Positions 11,550-23,430 of a DNA stretch of 64,000 nt are shown piece by piece (within the stretch, counting starts at the first letter, position 1; every line of letters starts with the position of its first letter). A model generated the notes under the pieces. That model was not told where the DNA came from, did no database searches, and worked only from the letters and a program-made list of their open reading frames with translations. The DNA comes from Paragyromitra xinjiangensis (lineage: Eukaryota; Ascomycota; Pezizomycetes; Pezizales; Discinaceae): NCBI GenBank assembly GCA_038503065.1, contig JBCAMK010000006.1, positions 1,674,001-1,738,000 of the forward strand. The letters are read 5' to 3'. A program made the translations under genes and the position numbers.

Positions 11550-11757
11550 AAGTCTGTTCGGTTCGGTACAAGCAACGCGTAGGAAAGCCTCAAGAACAAC
11601 AAACTTCTTTATTTCCTATGCATCCTGATTCACATAAATACGTCTTGCTATAATTTTATGGAGTTCTCCTATTTCATTTTATTAATTTCTATGGCCATAG
11701 CGAGATGTAGTTCAATAAGTGGAGGGTCGTTGCTTTGTACCGAACCGAACAGACCTT
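11550..11757. mobile_element. MITE-like element with AGTCTGT ends
   Basis: About 208 bp bounded by near-perfect inverted repeats of about 28 bp. The left arm contains GTCTGTTCGGTTCGGTACAA and the right arm carries its inverse, with one inserted base before CAACG. The terminal AAGTCTGT (AAGGTCTGT on the other side) is shared with the element at 47277-47474 although the rest differs. No coding capacity; no clear target-site duplication. Confidence 0.7.
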
Positions 11758-11886
11758 ATTTTTCGGCTAGTACGCACGCACAGTAACGCCCAACGTACGA
11801 TGTCTCACTGGGAGCTAATGGTCTGGGACGGCTGGGTGCGTAGGCTGTTTACTAAATACCCTGTTCAGATCCCAGTATCTAGGCTA

Positions 11887-12027
11887 CCGTAGCATTTCGA
11901 AATTCGCTCCGACGCCAAGGGGTGGAACATAGGTAAAAAGCAAGAAAAACGGTCGGCCAAACTGCCTTAGTACTAGCATTTACTCTCTTAATACTAGCGC
12001 CGGAACGAATTTCACGAAATGCTACGG
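11887..12027. mobile_element. Short TA-flanked MITE
   Basis: A 141-bp element with inverted ends: left CCGTAGCATTTCGAAATTCG, right its inverse with a 3-bp insertion. TA dinucleotides flank it at 11885-11886 and 12028-12029. The CCGT start and TA flanks match the element at 11187-11401, so both could be mobilised by the same class of transposase. Confidence 0.65.
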
Positions 12028-12029
12028 TA

Positions 12030-13179
12030 CCAGGAAAAGAGTTCAGTGCCCAGGACTTAGCATAGCCACCCACACTGCAGTACTAATCAAGCGATATAAT
12101 GTTTAGATATGTCAAAGCTGACAAATAGCTCGTTCTCGTCGCCCTATGACCGGACAAATCACAGAGTGACGAGAAAGTGATAGCTTACGTATACTTCCTA
12201 CTGATACACTAGAATCAAGCACAATGGTAACCAAAACACCTTACTTCTAATGAGGAGTAAGGAAAAGTCACAATACCTTGTATGTAGATAGGTTATCCAT
12301 TAGGCTCGATCTACTCCATTATTTAGACCAACTATCTCCTAATGCGCCGCCCCAGAAAAGGAATATACCTAGTCACAATGGAGAAGATAGAGAACCAATG
12401 AATGGGAATACGTTTCGTTCCACGCAGACCCATGAGCCTAGCTTGGGGAAGAAATTGAGTGACATCTCATGGGTTCAACAAGCGCGAGGTGACTTTCATC
12501 TGACGGCCCGGATAGAGGCCCGTTGTAACGCTACGTAAATCTTACTAAAGAACCGGTGCGCAGCAGCCATAGGCAGTAGATGATGGAGACGAGCTTATAA
12601 AGAACCTAACTCTATTTTTAAGCTCGGATATTGCATTAGAAGCTCCAAACCTAATAAATAAGGAAAGGAGTTTAGTAACCAACTTGTCACGCGACAATGC
12701 CTAACGCACCGCTCAGCCTCATCAGTAAACTTGGTCTTCTTAACAAAATCTCAACGCAATCGAAGACTTCCAATCATCGCCAGGGCGCACTTTGGGACAC
12801 TACCCCCTTGTGGCTCTTAGGGTGAAAGAAGAGGAGATGAACTCGATGACGAGCTTTCATCTAGTACCAGTACTCTAGCAGGCCTAAAGGTTGATATTCT
12901 CGATGCTCTAAGTACATAGGATATGACTCTTCATTTAGGGAATGCAACCCCCTACAGGGCGAGAGCCTGGACTGGCTAGACTGGGCCTGAGGCCGTCTCG
13001 AGTCCTCCTAAAAAGAAAACTCAGAGCATTAAATCGAATTGGCTACTGGGACGCTAAGCACAGCCCCATAGCCGGCCGCATATATATCTGTATCACTAAA
13101 ACCTCCGCAAAACCATATAATCCTCGAGCTTCCAACAGTCACTTAATCAACCAAAGGAAATCACCCTCGACTCGATCCT
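12030..13179. other. Upstream region of the ankyrin gene
   Basis: About 1.1 kb without a recognisable gene; the 3' part should carry the promoter and leader of the ankyrin gene. Nothing specific recognised. Confidence 0.35.
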
Positions 13180-15114
13180 ATGGCTACAACTTCTCCAGTA
13201 TCGGATGGCCGCCCACCGTCTAGTATAGCCGTGTCCCTTTCGGAAAATGACACACCTCCACCATCCACACCTCCTGAATCAGTCCAGGAAGCTCCTTCTC
13301 CTACCGGTCCTGCAGTACCCTCGATGCCACTTCCTACAGCACCCCACGCTCCAAACCAATCCCGCTGGTCCTCCTTACTCAAGATTTTTCAACCTGAAAT
13401 ACTTATACCACTAGTCATCGGCGCTGCTATAGGTGCTCTTGGTACCAGGCTTAGCCAAACTGGGAATGAAATGGATAGGCAAGCACTCGAACTAGCAAAA
13501 TGGACTGCCGAGAAGGATTATCGGAATCAATGCGAACAGGATCAGGTATTTTGTTCTTATTCTAGTATCTTGGGTCCTAGAGGGATATTTCTTTGACGCT
13601 ATAGTCCATAGACAACAGGTAGCCTCTCTGAAGATTGCGAAAAATTTATCCATCGAACCTTACAACCGCCCCCCCACGTCTCAAAACGGTGCTGTTCATG
13701 TATCCCAAACGAAGGGATGCCTTATTATGGGCAGCTTTCAGAAGGGCAGTTGGTAGAGATGACGGAGGTCGATCTGGACATCCTCAACAAACACCTCGCC
13801 TCTCAGCAAACGACTGCACAAACGGCTGGTATCCCAAATGCAGGAGGATTAGAATCCAAATTCTACATTATCTTTGTCTTGAGTACTTTTGGCCTTGTGT
13901 TGTACTTCGTGAGGCGAAAAAGGTGGATAACATACCAATGGATTCTACGGGCGAACACAACATTTAAAAAGTCTAGTCTCGCTAGATATTTCGGAGAGGC
14001 CTATCCAATAAATCTAGATCTGCGCTCTCTAACCCCGCCGATAATATCTACTGGTAATAATCTCTACATGAGTTACACCTCTCCTCAAGATGGACTAAGA
14101 CAACGCAAGACTGGGAAACTAGCCCAGAATTTCCAAAACCTGCATGATGCGGCATTGCATGGCGACCTTGCTACTGTTCGGATGCTACTAAGCCAAGGCG
14201 CCGACATCAATGCTAAGGGTGGCCGTTACGAGAATGCCTTACAGGCAGCAGCTTTTAACGGCCACGAGACAGTTGCGGCCATGCTACTACATTCTGGTGC
14301 CGATTTTAAGGCCAAAGGTGGCATATTCGGGGATGCCTTACAAGCAGCAGCCTTTAACGGCCATGAGAAAGTGGTGGAGATGCTGCTAAATCATGGTGCC
14401 GACTTTCACTCTTCGGGCGGCCATTACGGAAGTGCCCTTCATGCAGCGGCAAGCGAGGGCCATGAGAAAGTGGTGGAAATGATGCTGGATCGTGGCGCCA
14501 GCCCCAGAATTGTGTATGGCAGGAAAGGAGTCTTGCTCGCAGCAGCAGGCAGGGGCCATAAAAAAGTGGTGAAAATGCTGCTGGCCTACAGTGGCAGTGT
14601 TATTGCTGGGGATGGAAACGCCTTACACGCAGCGGCAACCGGAAGCTATAAGAAGATAGTGGAGATGCTGCTGGACTATGGTATTAGTGTGAATGCTGAG
14701 AGTTCGAACTCGGGTGACATAAGTGCTCTGCAAGCTGCGGTAAACAGAGGTCATAAAAAAATGGTGGAAATATTGCTAGACTATGATGCCGATGCCGATG
14801 TCAATGTTGAAGATAGAGGTGTCTTGCTCGAAGCGATAAGCAGGAACCATGAAAAGGTGGCGAAAATGCTGCTTGACCGTGGCACCGACGCCAACGCTAG
14901 GGATTGGGGGCTCTTGAACTTAGCGGCAAGCGAGGGCTGCGAGAAAGCGGTGAAGTTGCTGCTGGACCATGGTTCTAGCGTGAATGCTAGTGAGGAAATC
15001 GCCTTACACGCAGCGGCAAACAAGGGTCATGAAAAAGTGGTGGAGATGCTACTAGAACATGGTGCCAGTGTGAATGCTGGGAGTGCCAATCACGTAAGTA
15101 CCTGTGTTTTTTAG
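13180..15114 (+). CDS. Ankyrin-repeat protein with two predicted transmembrane segments
   Basis: Two exons, 13180-13545 and 13612-15114, joined in phase 0 across a 66-nt intron. Residues 1-65 are Pro/Ser-rich. A hydrophobic segment follows (about residues 72-90, ILIPLVIGAAIGALGT), then a short charged region. Exon 2 encodes a Cys-containing stretch, then a second hydrophobic segment (FYIIFVLSTFGLVLYFV) stopped by RRKRW. About ten ankyrin repeats come next, with the pattern ALHAAA-x-GHEKVVEMLLxxGA. Repeats 5-9 are degenerate. The frame ends soon after a strong donor-like GTAAGT at 15095, so the last exon may be missing or the protein truncated here. Function is unknown; fungal ankyrin proteins often lie in fast-evolving regions, as this one does. 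Confidence 0.75.
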
Positions 15115-15729
15115 CTCTTTTCTTTTGGACTGTATGTGGAATGCAGAAGGTGGGTGGGTGGTGCTGTATGATTTAATTTCAACGACGGTGAACATGGGGA
15201 ATAAAGCAGGCAACCTCCAGAAAGTCCTGTGGTGGAGTTGGAAATACATGTAGAATATGAGATTCTCTCGACTACATGTATGTATAACATATCGTTTGTT
15301 GTGATCCAAATGAATACGAATATAGCTTACTACCGGTATTCCAACAATTTGTAGATTGGCAATAAGCGAGTGACAGGCCATGAATATAAGAAAGAGTAGC
15401 TACCCATTGCAACACTTTATCTTAGGTTAATACGCTGCGCTTGGCAACCCCAACGGAGATCACAAGATATTCACTGTCACAATTCATCCCACCCATATTC
15501 ACGCTCACGCTACATCACGTCACATCGTGAAACGTCACATCCTTTGACATAGTATGAGACGCAAAAAGCAAAAAAAATGAACCATTGATAAAACAAACAA
15601 ACTACGATACTCCGGAGCCCTTGTACCCTAGCTATTGAATGAGAACGAGGAAAGAAATTTAAAAATGCGAACACCGCCCATGCGATGAGAGGGCTCAATT
15701 GGTCCATCATTTTTCTGGCTATATTATGT
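15115..15729. other. Intergenic, 3' flanks of ankyrin gene and MMS2
   Basis: Convergent gene ends. Around 15505-15545 short CATCACGTCACATCGTGA-type inverted motifs occur. No gene recognised; a further ankyrin exon was looked for and not found. Confidence 0.35.
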
Positions 15730-16440
15730 TTAGAACGTGATTCCCTCCTGGGGTTGGTGTAGCTTTCGATTGTTGGGGTGTGCCATGTGCCTATTTATGA
15801 GATATATTAGCTCCTACTTTTCTCGACCAATGAACACGCCTACAAATGGGGTGGGAGTCTGAAGACGTACTCTCTCAGAGCAACAAGGATCTTCTCCATG
15901 GTGTAGTCCCTGCTCCACTGACTAACACGCTGGAGTTTCGAGAGGTCGACCTAGTTTTATAATGGGTCTTATTTTAGTGTATGAATACCCGGAGGAAAGA
16001 GAGAGGGTGGACAAACTCTGCCATTTCCGTGGTCGACGCCAGGAAGGTTAATCTTGGAGATGAAGTGGACGATGGGTGGCTCGTCAGGGTAAGAGTCTCC
16101 GCAGTGGATCTTAAGGCTGTAGATACGATTCTCGTGGGCGCTCTACCATCCAGCTCTACATTAGCCCATATCCCTCGAGAAGCTAAGAAACGAGGATATT
16201 CACTCACATGCGGAGGGCCGAGAATAGTGGCATTCCAGTTCGTCATCATCACGTCGTCACCTTCCTCAAGACCATACGAGCACCCATCTATCACTCATCC
16301 AAGTACAAATCAGTAACCCCTTCCCTCTAAAGTCTCGACTGCCAAATCGTATCAAAAAATGACTCACCAGCTCCCAACCCCTTCTCTCCTTTCTCCAGTT
16401 CCTCGAGCAGACGGAAGTTCCTGGGAACCTTAGCAACCAT
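15730..16440 (-). CDS. MMS2: Ubiquitin-conjugating enzyme E2 variant, MMS2/UEV1
   Basis: Catalytically inactive E2 partner of Ubc13; the pair makes K63-linked ubiquitin chains in error-free DNA damage tolerance. Five exons on the minus strand: 16440-16368, 16287-16208, 16142-16017, 15950-15871 and 15790-15730, 139 residues against about 137 in yeast. Phases match at every join. Exon 1 reads MVAKVPRNFRLLEELEKGEK. Exon 2 gives CSYGLEEGDDVMMTNWNATI and LGPPH. Exon 3 gives SAHENRIYSLKIHCGDSYPD and FISKINLPGV. Exon 4 gives VSQWSRDYTMEKILVALRE. Exon 5 gives HMAHPNNRKLHQP and the stop. No cysteine is present at the E2 active-site position, as expected for a UEV. The gene is hidden in short exons and would be missed by long-ORF searches. 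Confidence 0.96.
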
Positions 16441-17261
16441 GTTTGCAGTTACTGTTTCCTTTTTTCCTTTTTCGTAGCTTTTGAGGAAAGTGAGCTGGGA
16501 ATATGTATAACAACGATTGCCGATGTAGATGCGATACGTAGTATGATCTGATCAGAGCTTGGAGGTCGGGAAGGGGTTCGATTATGTGAGGTGGGGTTAC
16601 TGCTGCACCGGCTGTTGTTGCGAGGGGAATTCGCGGGGCGCACGGATTGTGATCTGGACTAGAACCGAGAGGGGTGTGGAGTACCATCACGTGACTCCTC
16701 AGGTGACGTAATTTAGCGGGTGGAACAATGATTTTCCTGGAGGGCGAGTGAGGGATTGTGATTTCGGGTGTGATGCGTTCAATGCAGTACGAGAAGCAGT
16801 TCTCTAAAGGAGGTTTCTACGCATCTACTTGACAGTATTCCAGGCATCAATGAATCCAGTCTCATGACATCCATTCCCCGGGAGCGTTTCGGTTCGGAGC
16901 CAGGAGAAAACTGAAAACGTGAGGACGAAAGGACGATTTTCAGTCCTAGAAAATGAACCTCACCATCCAGGAATTCAAACGAGGTCAGGCTTGAATCTGC
17001 AATATTCCTCTAGGGATTTGTCTTGATGCCAAAACACGAGGTGTTGCGAAAATTGAATGGCACGTGATGGTAGATAAAGAACGTGGCGCAGTCACTCAGC
17101 CTTTACACCAAAGCGTCAGCCAAGGGATAAACTACACGAGCTCTCATCCCAAAGTTCTTGAAATTCAACTTCTTTGACGCGACGAAGGATGCAATTCTTC
17201 GTGATCACTCGTCCATAACCCCCTCACAGCACAATTTTCACACCTCTGTCACGCCGTCACG
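16441..17261. promoter_or_regulatory. Bidirectional promoter region of MMS2 and CFT1
   Basis: 821 bp separate the two divergent start codons. CACGTGA-type sites occur near 17061 and TCACGTGACT-type sites near 16686. No TATA box was assigned. A shared promoter is inferred from orientation only. Confidence 0.4.
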
Positions 17262-20200
17262 ATGCCAGAAGTCTATACCGAACTTACGGCCCCCACAGCT
17301 GTCTCTCACGCCCTCAATCTCCCCTTCACCTCCGCGATCGCCGAAAACCTCATTGTCGCCCGAACATCATTCCTCCAAATTTTCACAACCACAACTCATG
17401 AGACCGAGCTCGCTCCACAAAATGAAGCATCCCCCCCGCCTAACACGAAGGAAAAGGAAGCTGGAATTGATCGAAGGGGCCTTGACGATGACGAGGAGCA
17501 GACTTTCGCGGCAGACATAGCACTGCAGCGCTCCCAGGTTGAGACGGTCACGAAGCTTGTTCTTCTCGCGGAATATAACCTCTCTGGAACTGTCACGGGA
17601 ATGGTACGGATAAAGCTCCTCGCATCTAAATCTGGTGGGGAGGCGCTGTTGCTGTCATTTAAGGATGCGAAACTGTCTCTACTCGAGTGGGATCCAGTGA
17701 TAAACAACATTACAACGATCAGTTTACACTACTACGAGCGAGAAGAATTTTGGCCACCTATAGTGCCTGAGGGTCTATCTACTATCCTTGTGGCCGACCC
17801 CGGCAGCCGCTGTGCAGCCCTCAGTTTCGCAGGCGATATGGTTGCAATTCTACCCTTTCGGCAGCGGGAAGATGAAGATTTATCACTTGGCAATGTTGAC
17901 GGCGTGGGCGGCCATGATCTACATATGGCCGAAGGCGAAGATGATGATTGGGACCCTTCAGCCCCTGATAAAATTTCTGAGGAGGCAGTTGACAGCGAGA
18001 TGGCTGGAGTCGCAGACAAAGCGAAAGATGCCACAGCAGCCGCAAAAATTGCAGCCGCAGATAGACCCTACCATTCGAGTTTCGTCCTTCCTGTATCGAG
18101 GCTTGACGACGCAATCGCACACGTTATTTCACTTACGTTTTTGCACGAGTATCGTGAGCCTACGTTCGGGATTTTGTATGCGCCGCGCCGGACGTGGGCG
18201 GGGTTATTGGCGGCGGAGGGGAGAAAAGATACAGTCTCATACATCGTCATTACGCTTGATCTTGAACAACGGGCGTCCACACCAATTCTGAGTGTTTCAG
18301 GACTACCATATGATATCTTCAAAGTAGTAGCTCTGGCGCCACCAATTGGGGGAAGTTTATTGATTGGCGGAAATGAACTGATCCATCTCGACCAAGCCGG
18401 CAAAACTACCGGTGTAGCAGTCAATCCGTTCGCTCGACGGTCCACCAATTTTGCAGGTCTCGCAGACCAAAGCGATTTATGCCTCGAACTAGAAGGAAGC
18501 GAGGTTGTGGAATTAGTAGGCGAGAATGGCGACATCCTCCTTCTCACGAAGAAGGGCGAAGGAGTTATCGTGGGATTCAAAACAGATGGGAGGAATGTCA
18601 GCGGAGTCACAATCACCCGACTGGTCAACCACACTACCTCAATGGTCGGCGGCCGAGTCGATGCCATTGTCCCCCTTGCCCCTCGACGCCTTTTTGTCGC
18701 ATGTCCAGAGGGTGATGCCCGCGTTCTAAAATGGAAGCGTAAAGGCGAGAAACAGCATCCCAGCGATAGTACCAAAGAAGAAGTCGCCGAAAATGAAGAT
18801 GAAGACGATGTCTACAAGATGCTCGAAGACATGGATGACGATCTTTACGGTGGTACCCCTTCGGCACGCAAAGATTCCATCCTCGACGGCACCGCCAAAA
18901 GTGAGATGAAACCAATGGGCGAATACATCTTTAGCACGCACGACCGACTCCTTAACCTCGGCCCCTTCCGTGATATCGTCGTGGGTAGACCTACCTTCCC
19001 CACCGAATCTCGAGAACGCCAGGCTGGCGTCATTCCCGAGCTCGAACTCGTCGCCACTGCTGGCCCGCTCAACACCGCGGAAGATGCCGGTGTCTCAATT
19101 ATGCGTAAGTCTATCGCACCAACTATCGTTGGGCGCTTCGATTTCCCGTCTTGTCAGTCTCTTTGGACGGTCCGCGCGCGCTCCGGCAAGTCTCTTGGGG
19201 GTGATCTTGCAGGTCAAGGTGGCGCAGAAGAAGAGTTCGACGGACTATTATTTGTATCTAAGTCTGAAGAATCGCAGGTGTTTCGAATCGGGGACACGTT
19301 TGAAGAAGTGCGTGGGACTGACTTTGAGCCTGAGGGGGAAACGCTGGAGGTTGGTGTTGTGGGCAATGGGAGGAGGGTTGTACAGGTGGTTAGTGAGCAG
19401 GTGCGTGTGTACGATGCAGAGCTACAACTAGCACAGATCATACCCATGTTTGATGAAGACACGGGTGAGGAGGGGCCAGCAGTACGAAGCGCGAGAGTGG
19501 GAGGGGGGTATGTTTTGCTCGTTCGGGTCGATGGGAGTGTGGTGATTTATGCAGTTGATAAGGGGAATTTGGAGCTTGTGGAGGAGGAGCGAGGGGATAG
19601 GATTAGGGGAACAAAATACTCGTCTGGATGTGTGTATACCGCTGAGAAGGGGACTTTTACACCAGTGGTTGATGACGTGATGGAAGAGGAGAAAGGGGAT
19701 AAGGAGTACTTTTTGTTTTTGGTGACAGTGGAGGGAGGGCTACAGGTTTGTTTCATTTTCCCCGGAGGGAAGTGGGGTGAGTGATGGGCTGTGACTGATG
19801 GAGTATTGGCTCTGATATAGGTATATAATCTTGCCAGCCTTGCTTCGCCAATCTTTACTGCGGAAGGGTTCAGCACCCTCCCACCGTTACTGAAGGGTGA
19901 CGACGCCATAACCGCCACCACTATCGCCTCGACAACTCACTCCCACCGTGAGAAAAATGTTAAGGAGAGCGTTGCCGAAGTTCTGGTGGCAGATCTTGGG
20001 GATCAAGTTGCGAAAGAGCCATTTCTGATAGTCCGAAGTGCTCGCGACGACCTCACGTTTTACAAACCCTTCATCGCACCGCCTAGCACAGAGGGGGGAC
20101 AGCCGAGTCTGCGGTTTTCCAAGTGTGCGAATTCGCACCTTGCATTACCAGCCAAGCCAATAAAAGAGGGCAGAACGAAGAATATTTTCCGCCCGTTGGT

Positions 20201-21865
20201 GGCGATCGCGAATCTAGCTGGATATGCGTGTATTTTCTTACCAGGTGCAGATCCTAGCTTCGTGCTTAAGACGAGTAAGTCTACGCCGCATGTGCATAGA
20301 TTGGCCGGAGACGCAGTGCGCAGCCTCGCAGCCTTTCACTCCGCAGGCGCAGACAGAGGCTTCGTATATGTCGATTCCTTAGGTATCGTGCGCGTCTCGC
20401 TCATGCCAACCGATTTTAATTTTGACGGGGCCTGGGGTGCACGTAAGGTTGCCATGGGTGAGGCGGTCCAGGCACTCTCCTACTTCCCGCCAATGGGCGT
20501 ATACGTAGTCAGCGCAACCACTATAGTACCGTTTGATCTGGCCGAAGATGATGGTAGCGTTGCAAAAGATCCAACGACGTTGCAGCCGGAAATCGAGAAC
20601 GGGTGCATCAAGATTCTAAGTCCGCTGAATTGGAGCGTAGTAGACCAGTTTAAATTCGCGCATAACGAAATCGCATTGGTGGTGAAAACTATTGAGATGG
20701 AGATCAGCGAACATACGAAGGAGCGAAAACAGCTGGTTGCAGTGGGTACGGGGATCTTTAAGGGCGAAGATCATAGTGCGAGGGGTGGGATCTATGTTTT
20801 CGAGATTATTGAGGTTGTGCCGGAGCCTGGAAAGCCGGAGACGAACTGCAAGTTGAAGTTGGTATGCCGAGAGGAGGTTAAGGGGACGGTGAGCGCGATT
20901 TGTGGGGTGAATGGGTATTTGCTTGCTGCGCAAGGGCAGAAGGTACGTGAAGTTCCCTTCTCGGTACCTTGCTAGGGAGAGATGGCTAATAGAATTTTTG
21001 ATATAGATCATGGTACGAGGTCTTAAAGAAGACCAGTCGCTGCTCCCAGTCGCGTTCATGGATATGAGCATGTATGTGACAGTTGCGAAGAACCTAGATG
21101 GGATGATACTATTTGGAGATTTTATGAAGAGTATCTGGTTCGCGGGCTTCTCAGAGGAGCCATACAAAATGACGTTATTTGGGAAAGATACGCAGAAGTT
21201 GGAGGTTGTGGCGGCCGACTTTTTGCCGGATGGAAATATGCTATATTTTGTGGTGGCTGATGCAGAGAGTAATCTCCATATACTGCAGTATGATCCTGAA
21301 CGTAAGTTTTCACTTCTGCTTATATCATTGGTGCCAATGACTAACTTGGCTGCTTCCAATACACACAGATCCCAAGTCGCTTGCTGGCCAAAGGTTGATC
21401 CGCCGCGCCGACTTTTTCGCTGGCCACGAAATCAAAACTTTAACTATGCTCCCGCGCTCGCGCAATAGCCCGACCTCTTCCCCGGACCCGGATGCGATGG
21501 ACATGAACACGGAATCCCCCAACGAATTTCTCGTCCTTGCCGGCACGCTCACCGGATCCCTCGCCATGATCACGGCATTGCCAGAAACAAGCTATCGTCG
21601 TCTTAATATTGTACAGGGGCAAATCGTGAACGGGGAGGAACATACAGCCGGCTTAAACCCCCGAGGCTACAGAGCAGTTGTGAGCAGTGGTGCTGCAGGT
21701 GTAGGCGGGGATCTGCTGAGAGGGGTTTTGGATGGTGCGTTGGTTGGAAGGTGGGTAGGGTTTAGCGAGGGGCGGAAGAGTGAGATCGCAGGAAAGGCGG
21801 GGAGTGATGTAGCGGGAATTAGAGAGGATTTGAAGGGGCTAGAAGGGGCATTGTTGTATTTATAA
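17262..21865 (+). CDS. CFT1: Cleavage and polyadenylation factor subunit CFT1 (CPSF160 homologue)
   Basis: Large scaffold subunit of the CPF/CPSF complex that recognises pre-mRNA 3' ends in the nucleus. Four exons: 17262-19745, 19821-20942, 21007-21301 and 21369-21865, 1465 residues, in the family range. The N-terminus reads [20 protein letters not shown] and then [12 protein letters not shown]. Conserved blocks include [28 protein letters not shown]-type [20 protein letters not shown], the stretch [20 protein letters not shown] and PFARR. The final exon has [20 protein letters not shown] and [13 protein letters not shown]. An acidic, poorly conserved insert (about residues 200-245) and a Lys/Glu-rich linker near residue 500 are usual for fungal CFT1. 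The beta-propeller/CPSF_A fold is known for the family. Intron joins are in phase (0, 0, 1). Confidence 0.95.
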
Positions 21866-23430
21866 GCTGGAGGCTTGAGAAAGAATATTTAGGTTTTTTG
21901 TTGCGGTTCCTCGGGTTGGGTTTTGTCCTTTGGCTTTCTGCACAGTTTAGAGATACCAGTATGATTCTGGGGAAGCGGCGGGAGAACGAAATGTGTTATC
22001 TGGTTAGGATACTAGCGAGTGTGGAAGTAGGATGGAGGGGATGGGACCTTAGAATAGTTAGTCTCAATGTTAGTACTAATTAATACCAGCCCCATAATCG
22101 TTTACCAAAATAGCGCATATTGAAACTGGATTCACCTAAGTGTGTCTTTCTAGTAAAGACGGAGACGCGGCGTTTTAAGAGTACAGTTGCGTCCAATAAG
22201 TCCCTGAAGTACCATGATGTAACAAGATGCCACGAACCACTCAATGAAAATATTTACTATTCAACAAAAAAGAAAGAATCATGTTTCGCCATTATTTCTT
22301 AAAGCATTTAAAGTATGTCCTTTATTGTACTGGCGTGATTAAGATTCAGTTGTGGAGGCAGGTGGATTTGGGGGTGTCGTGCTATGGGGCTCGTAGTGCC
22401 TTGTTGCGTCATGGTATGTACTCGGGTCAAGTATAGAGATGAAACAGGTCTCACAATTTTTCTATGGTAACCCCACAGAGCGAGAAATCCCGACGTTCCA
22501 TCTCCGCACCCATGACCCGAGCAGCACATGTTCATAAGCAATTGCCTTATGAACTAAGCAAAGCAACATAATTGATATAGCCCGATGCAGTTATTCTCTA
22601 TTGCCCATAGGTTTTTCTAGCCTCGACCTGTTGATAGGCCTGATCTTTTCTATTGTCCCGATAGCTGTATATAGAGAGAGGCTTTCGCTTCTAGCAAGCA
22701 AAGCACGCAACCTCGATATCTACCATTCACGCGAGATTATTCCAAAAAGGTCTAGCCCATGTGACCGAGTGATGATTTATGATTTACGCGCGCCCCATGT
22801 AACGAAGGCTAGCTATTGGAGCGATAGGCAGCACGTTGATAAAAGCCTCACTTCTCGAAATATAACAGGCGATAGGAGAGGTTGTTTCATGATTGTTCCT
22901 GTTAGCAAATCGCAATCTGTAACGCAGCGGGATTTTTTTGTGGCTTTAGGATCATCACAAAGCAGATTAGTATCATTCACTCTGCGTAGTTATGCACAAA
23001 GCAAGCTAAGCCTTATTTGGAATGTGTTAGAAGCTTTTTCTCTCACATCAACGTGAATTTAAAAAGCAAAACTCGCCAGCGTCAGGAAGCGAGTGCCAAT
23101 GGTTTCTTCGGTAGATAGAATCGCCAAATTTGATAGGCCATCTGAACGATTCTCCTCAGCCTTGTGTTATGATGTAATGTTCACAGCCTTGTGATGTTGA
23201 ATTTTTATATAGGTAGCTCTCTATTCCCAAATCTTGGGACCAAGCCTTGCTGCATCCCACGCAACATTCCTCGAAACAGGCTAGACAATACGTCATACGG
23301 AGGCCCTCTTCCAGTCTCGAATTCCTACAGCTGGGTGAGGCAGAAACGCCTAGTTTTCGCACTGCCACGAACGGACATATTGGCGAAACGTTTTGTTCTA
23401 GTATTCAGCACTCTTGCTTCGGAGAACATC
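21866..23430. other. Gene-poor region upstream of the PigL_N gene
   Basis: About 1.6 kb without a supported gene. Open frames such as the one around 22600-23056 lack conserved motifs. The 3' end should contain the promoter of the next gene. Confidence 0.35.

Noticed and set aside
15981..16316. Plus-strand open frame of 111 codons
   Set aside because: It is antisense to MMS2 exons 2 and 3, whose minus-strand sequence is strongly conserved.
17788..19075. Several long frames in other phases and on the minus strand
   Set aside because: They are shadows of the first CFT1 exon.
22601..23056. Plus-strand frame of 151 codons
   Set aside because: No conserved motif, no splice partners, and composition like the surrounding non-coding DNA.
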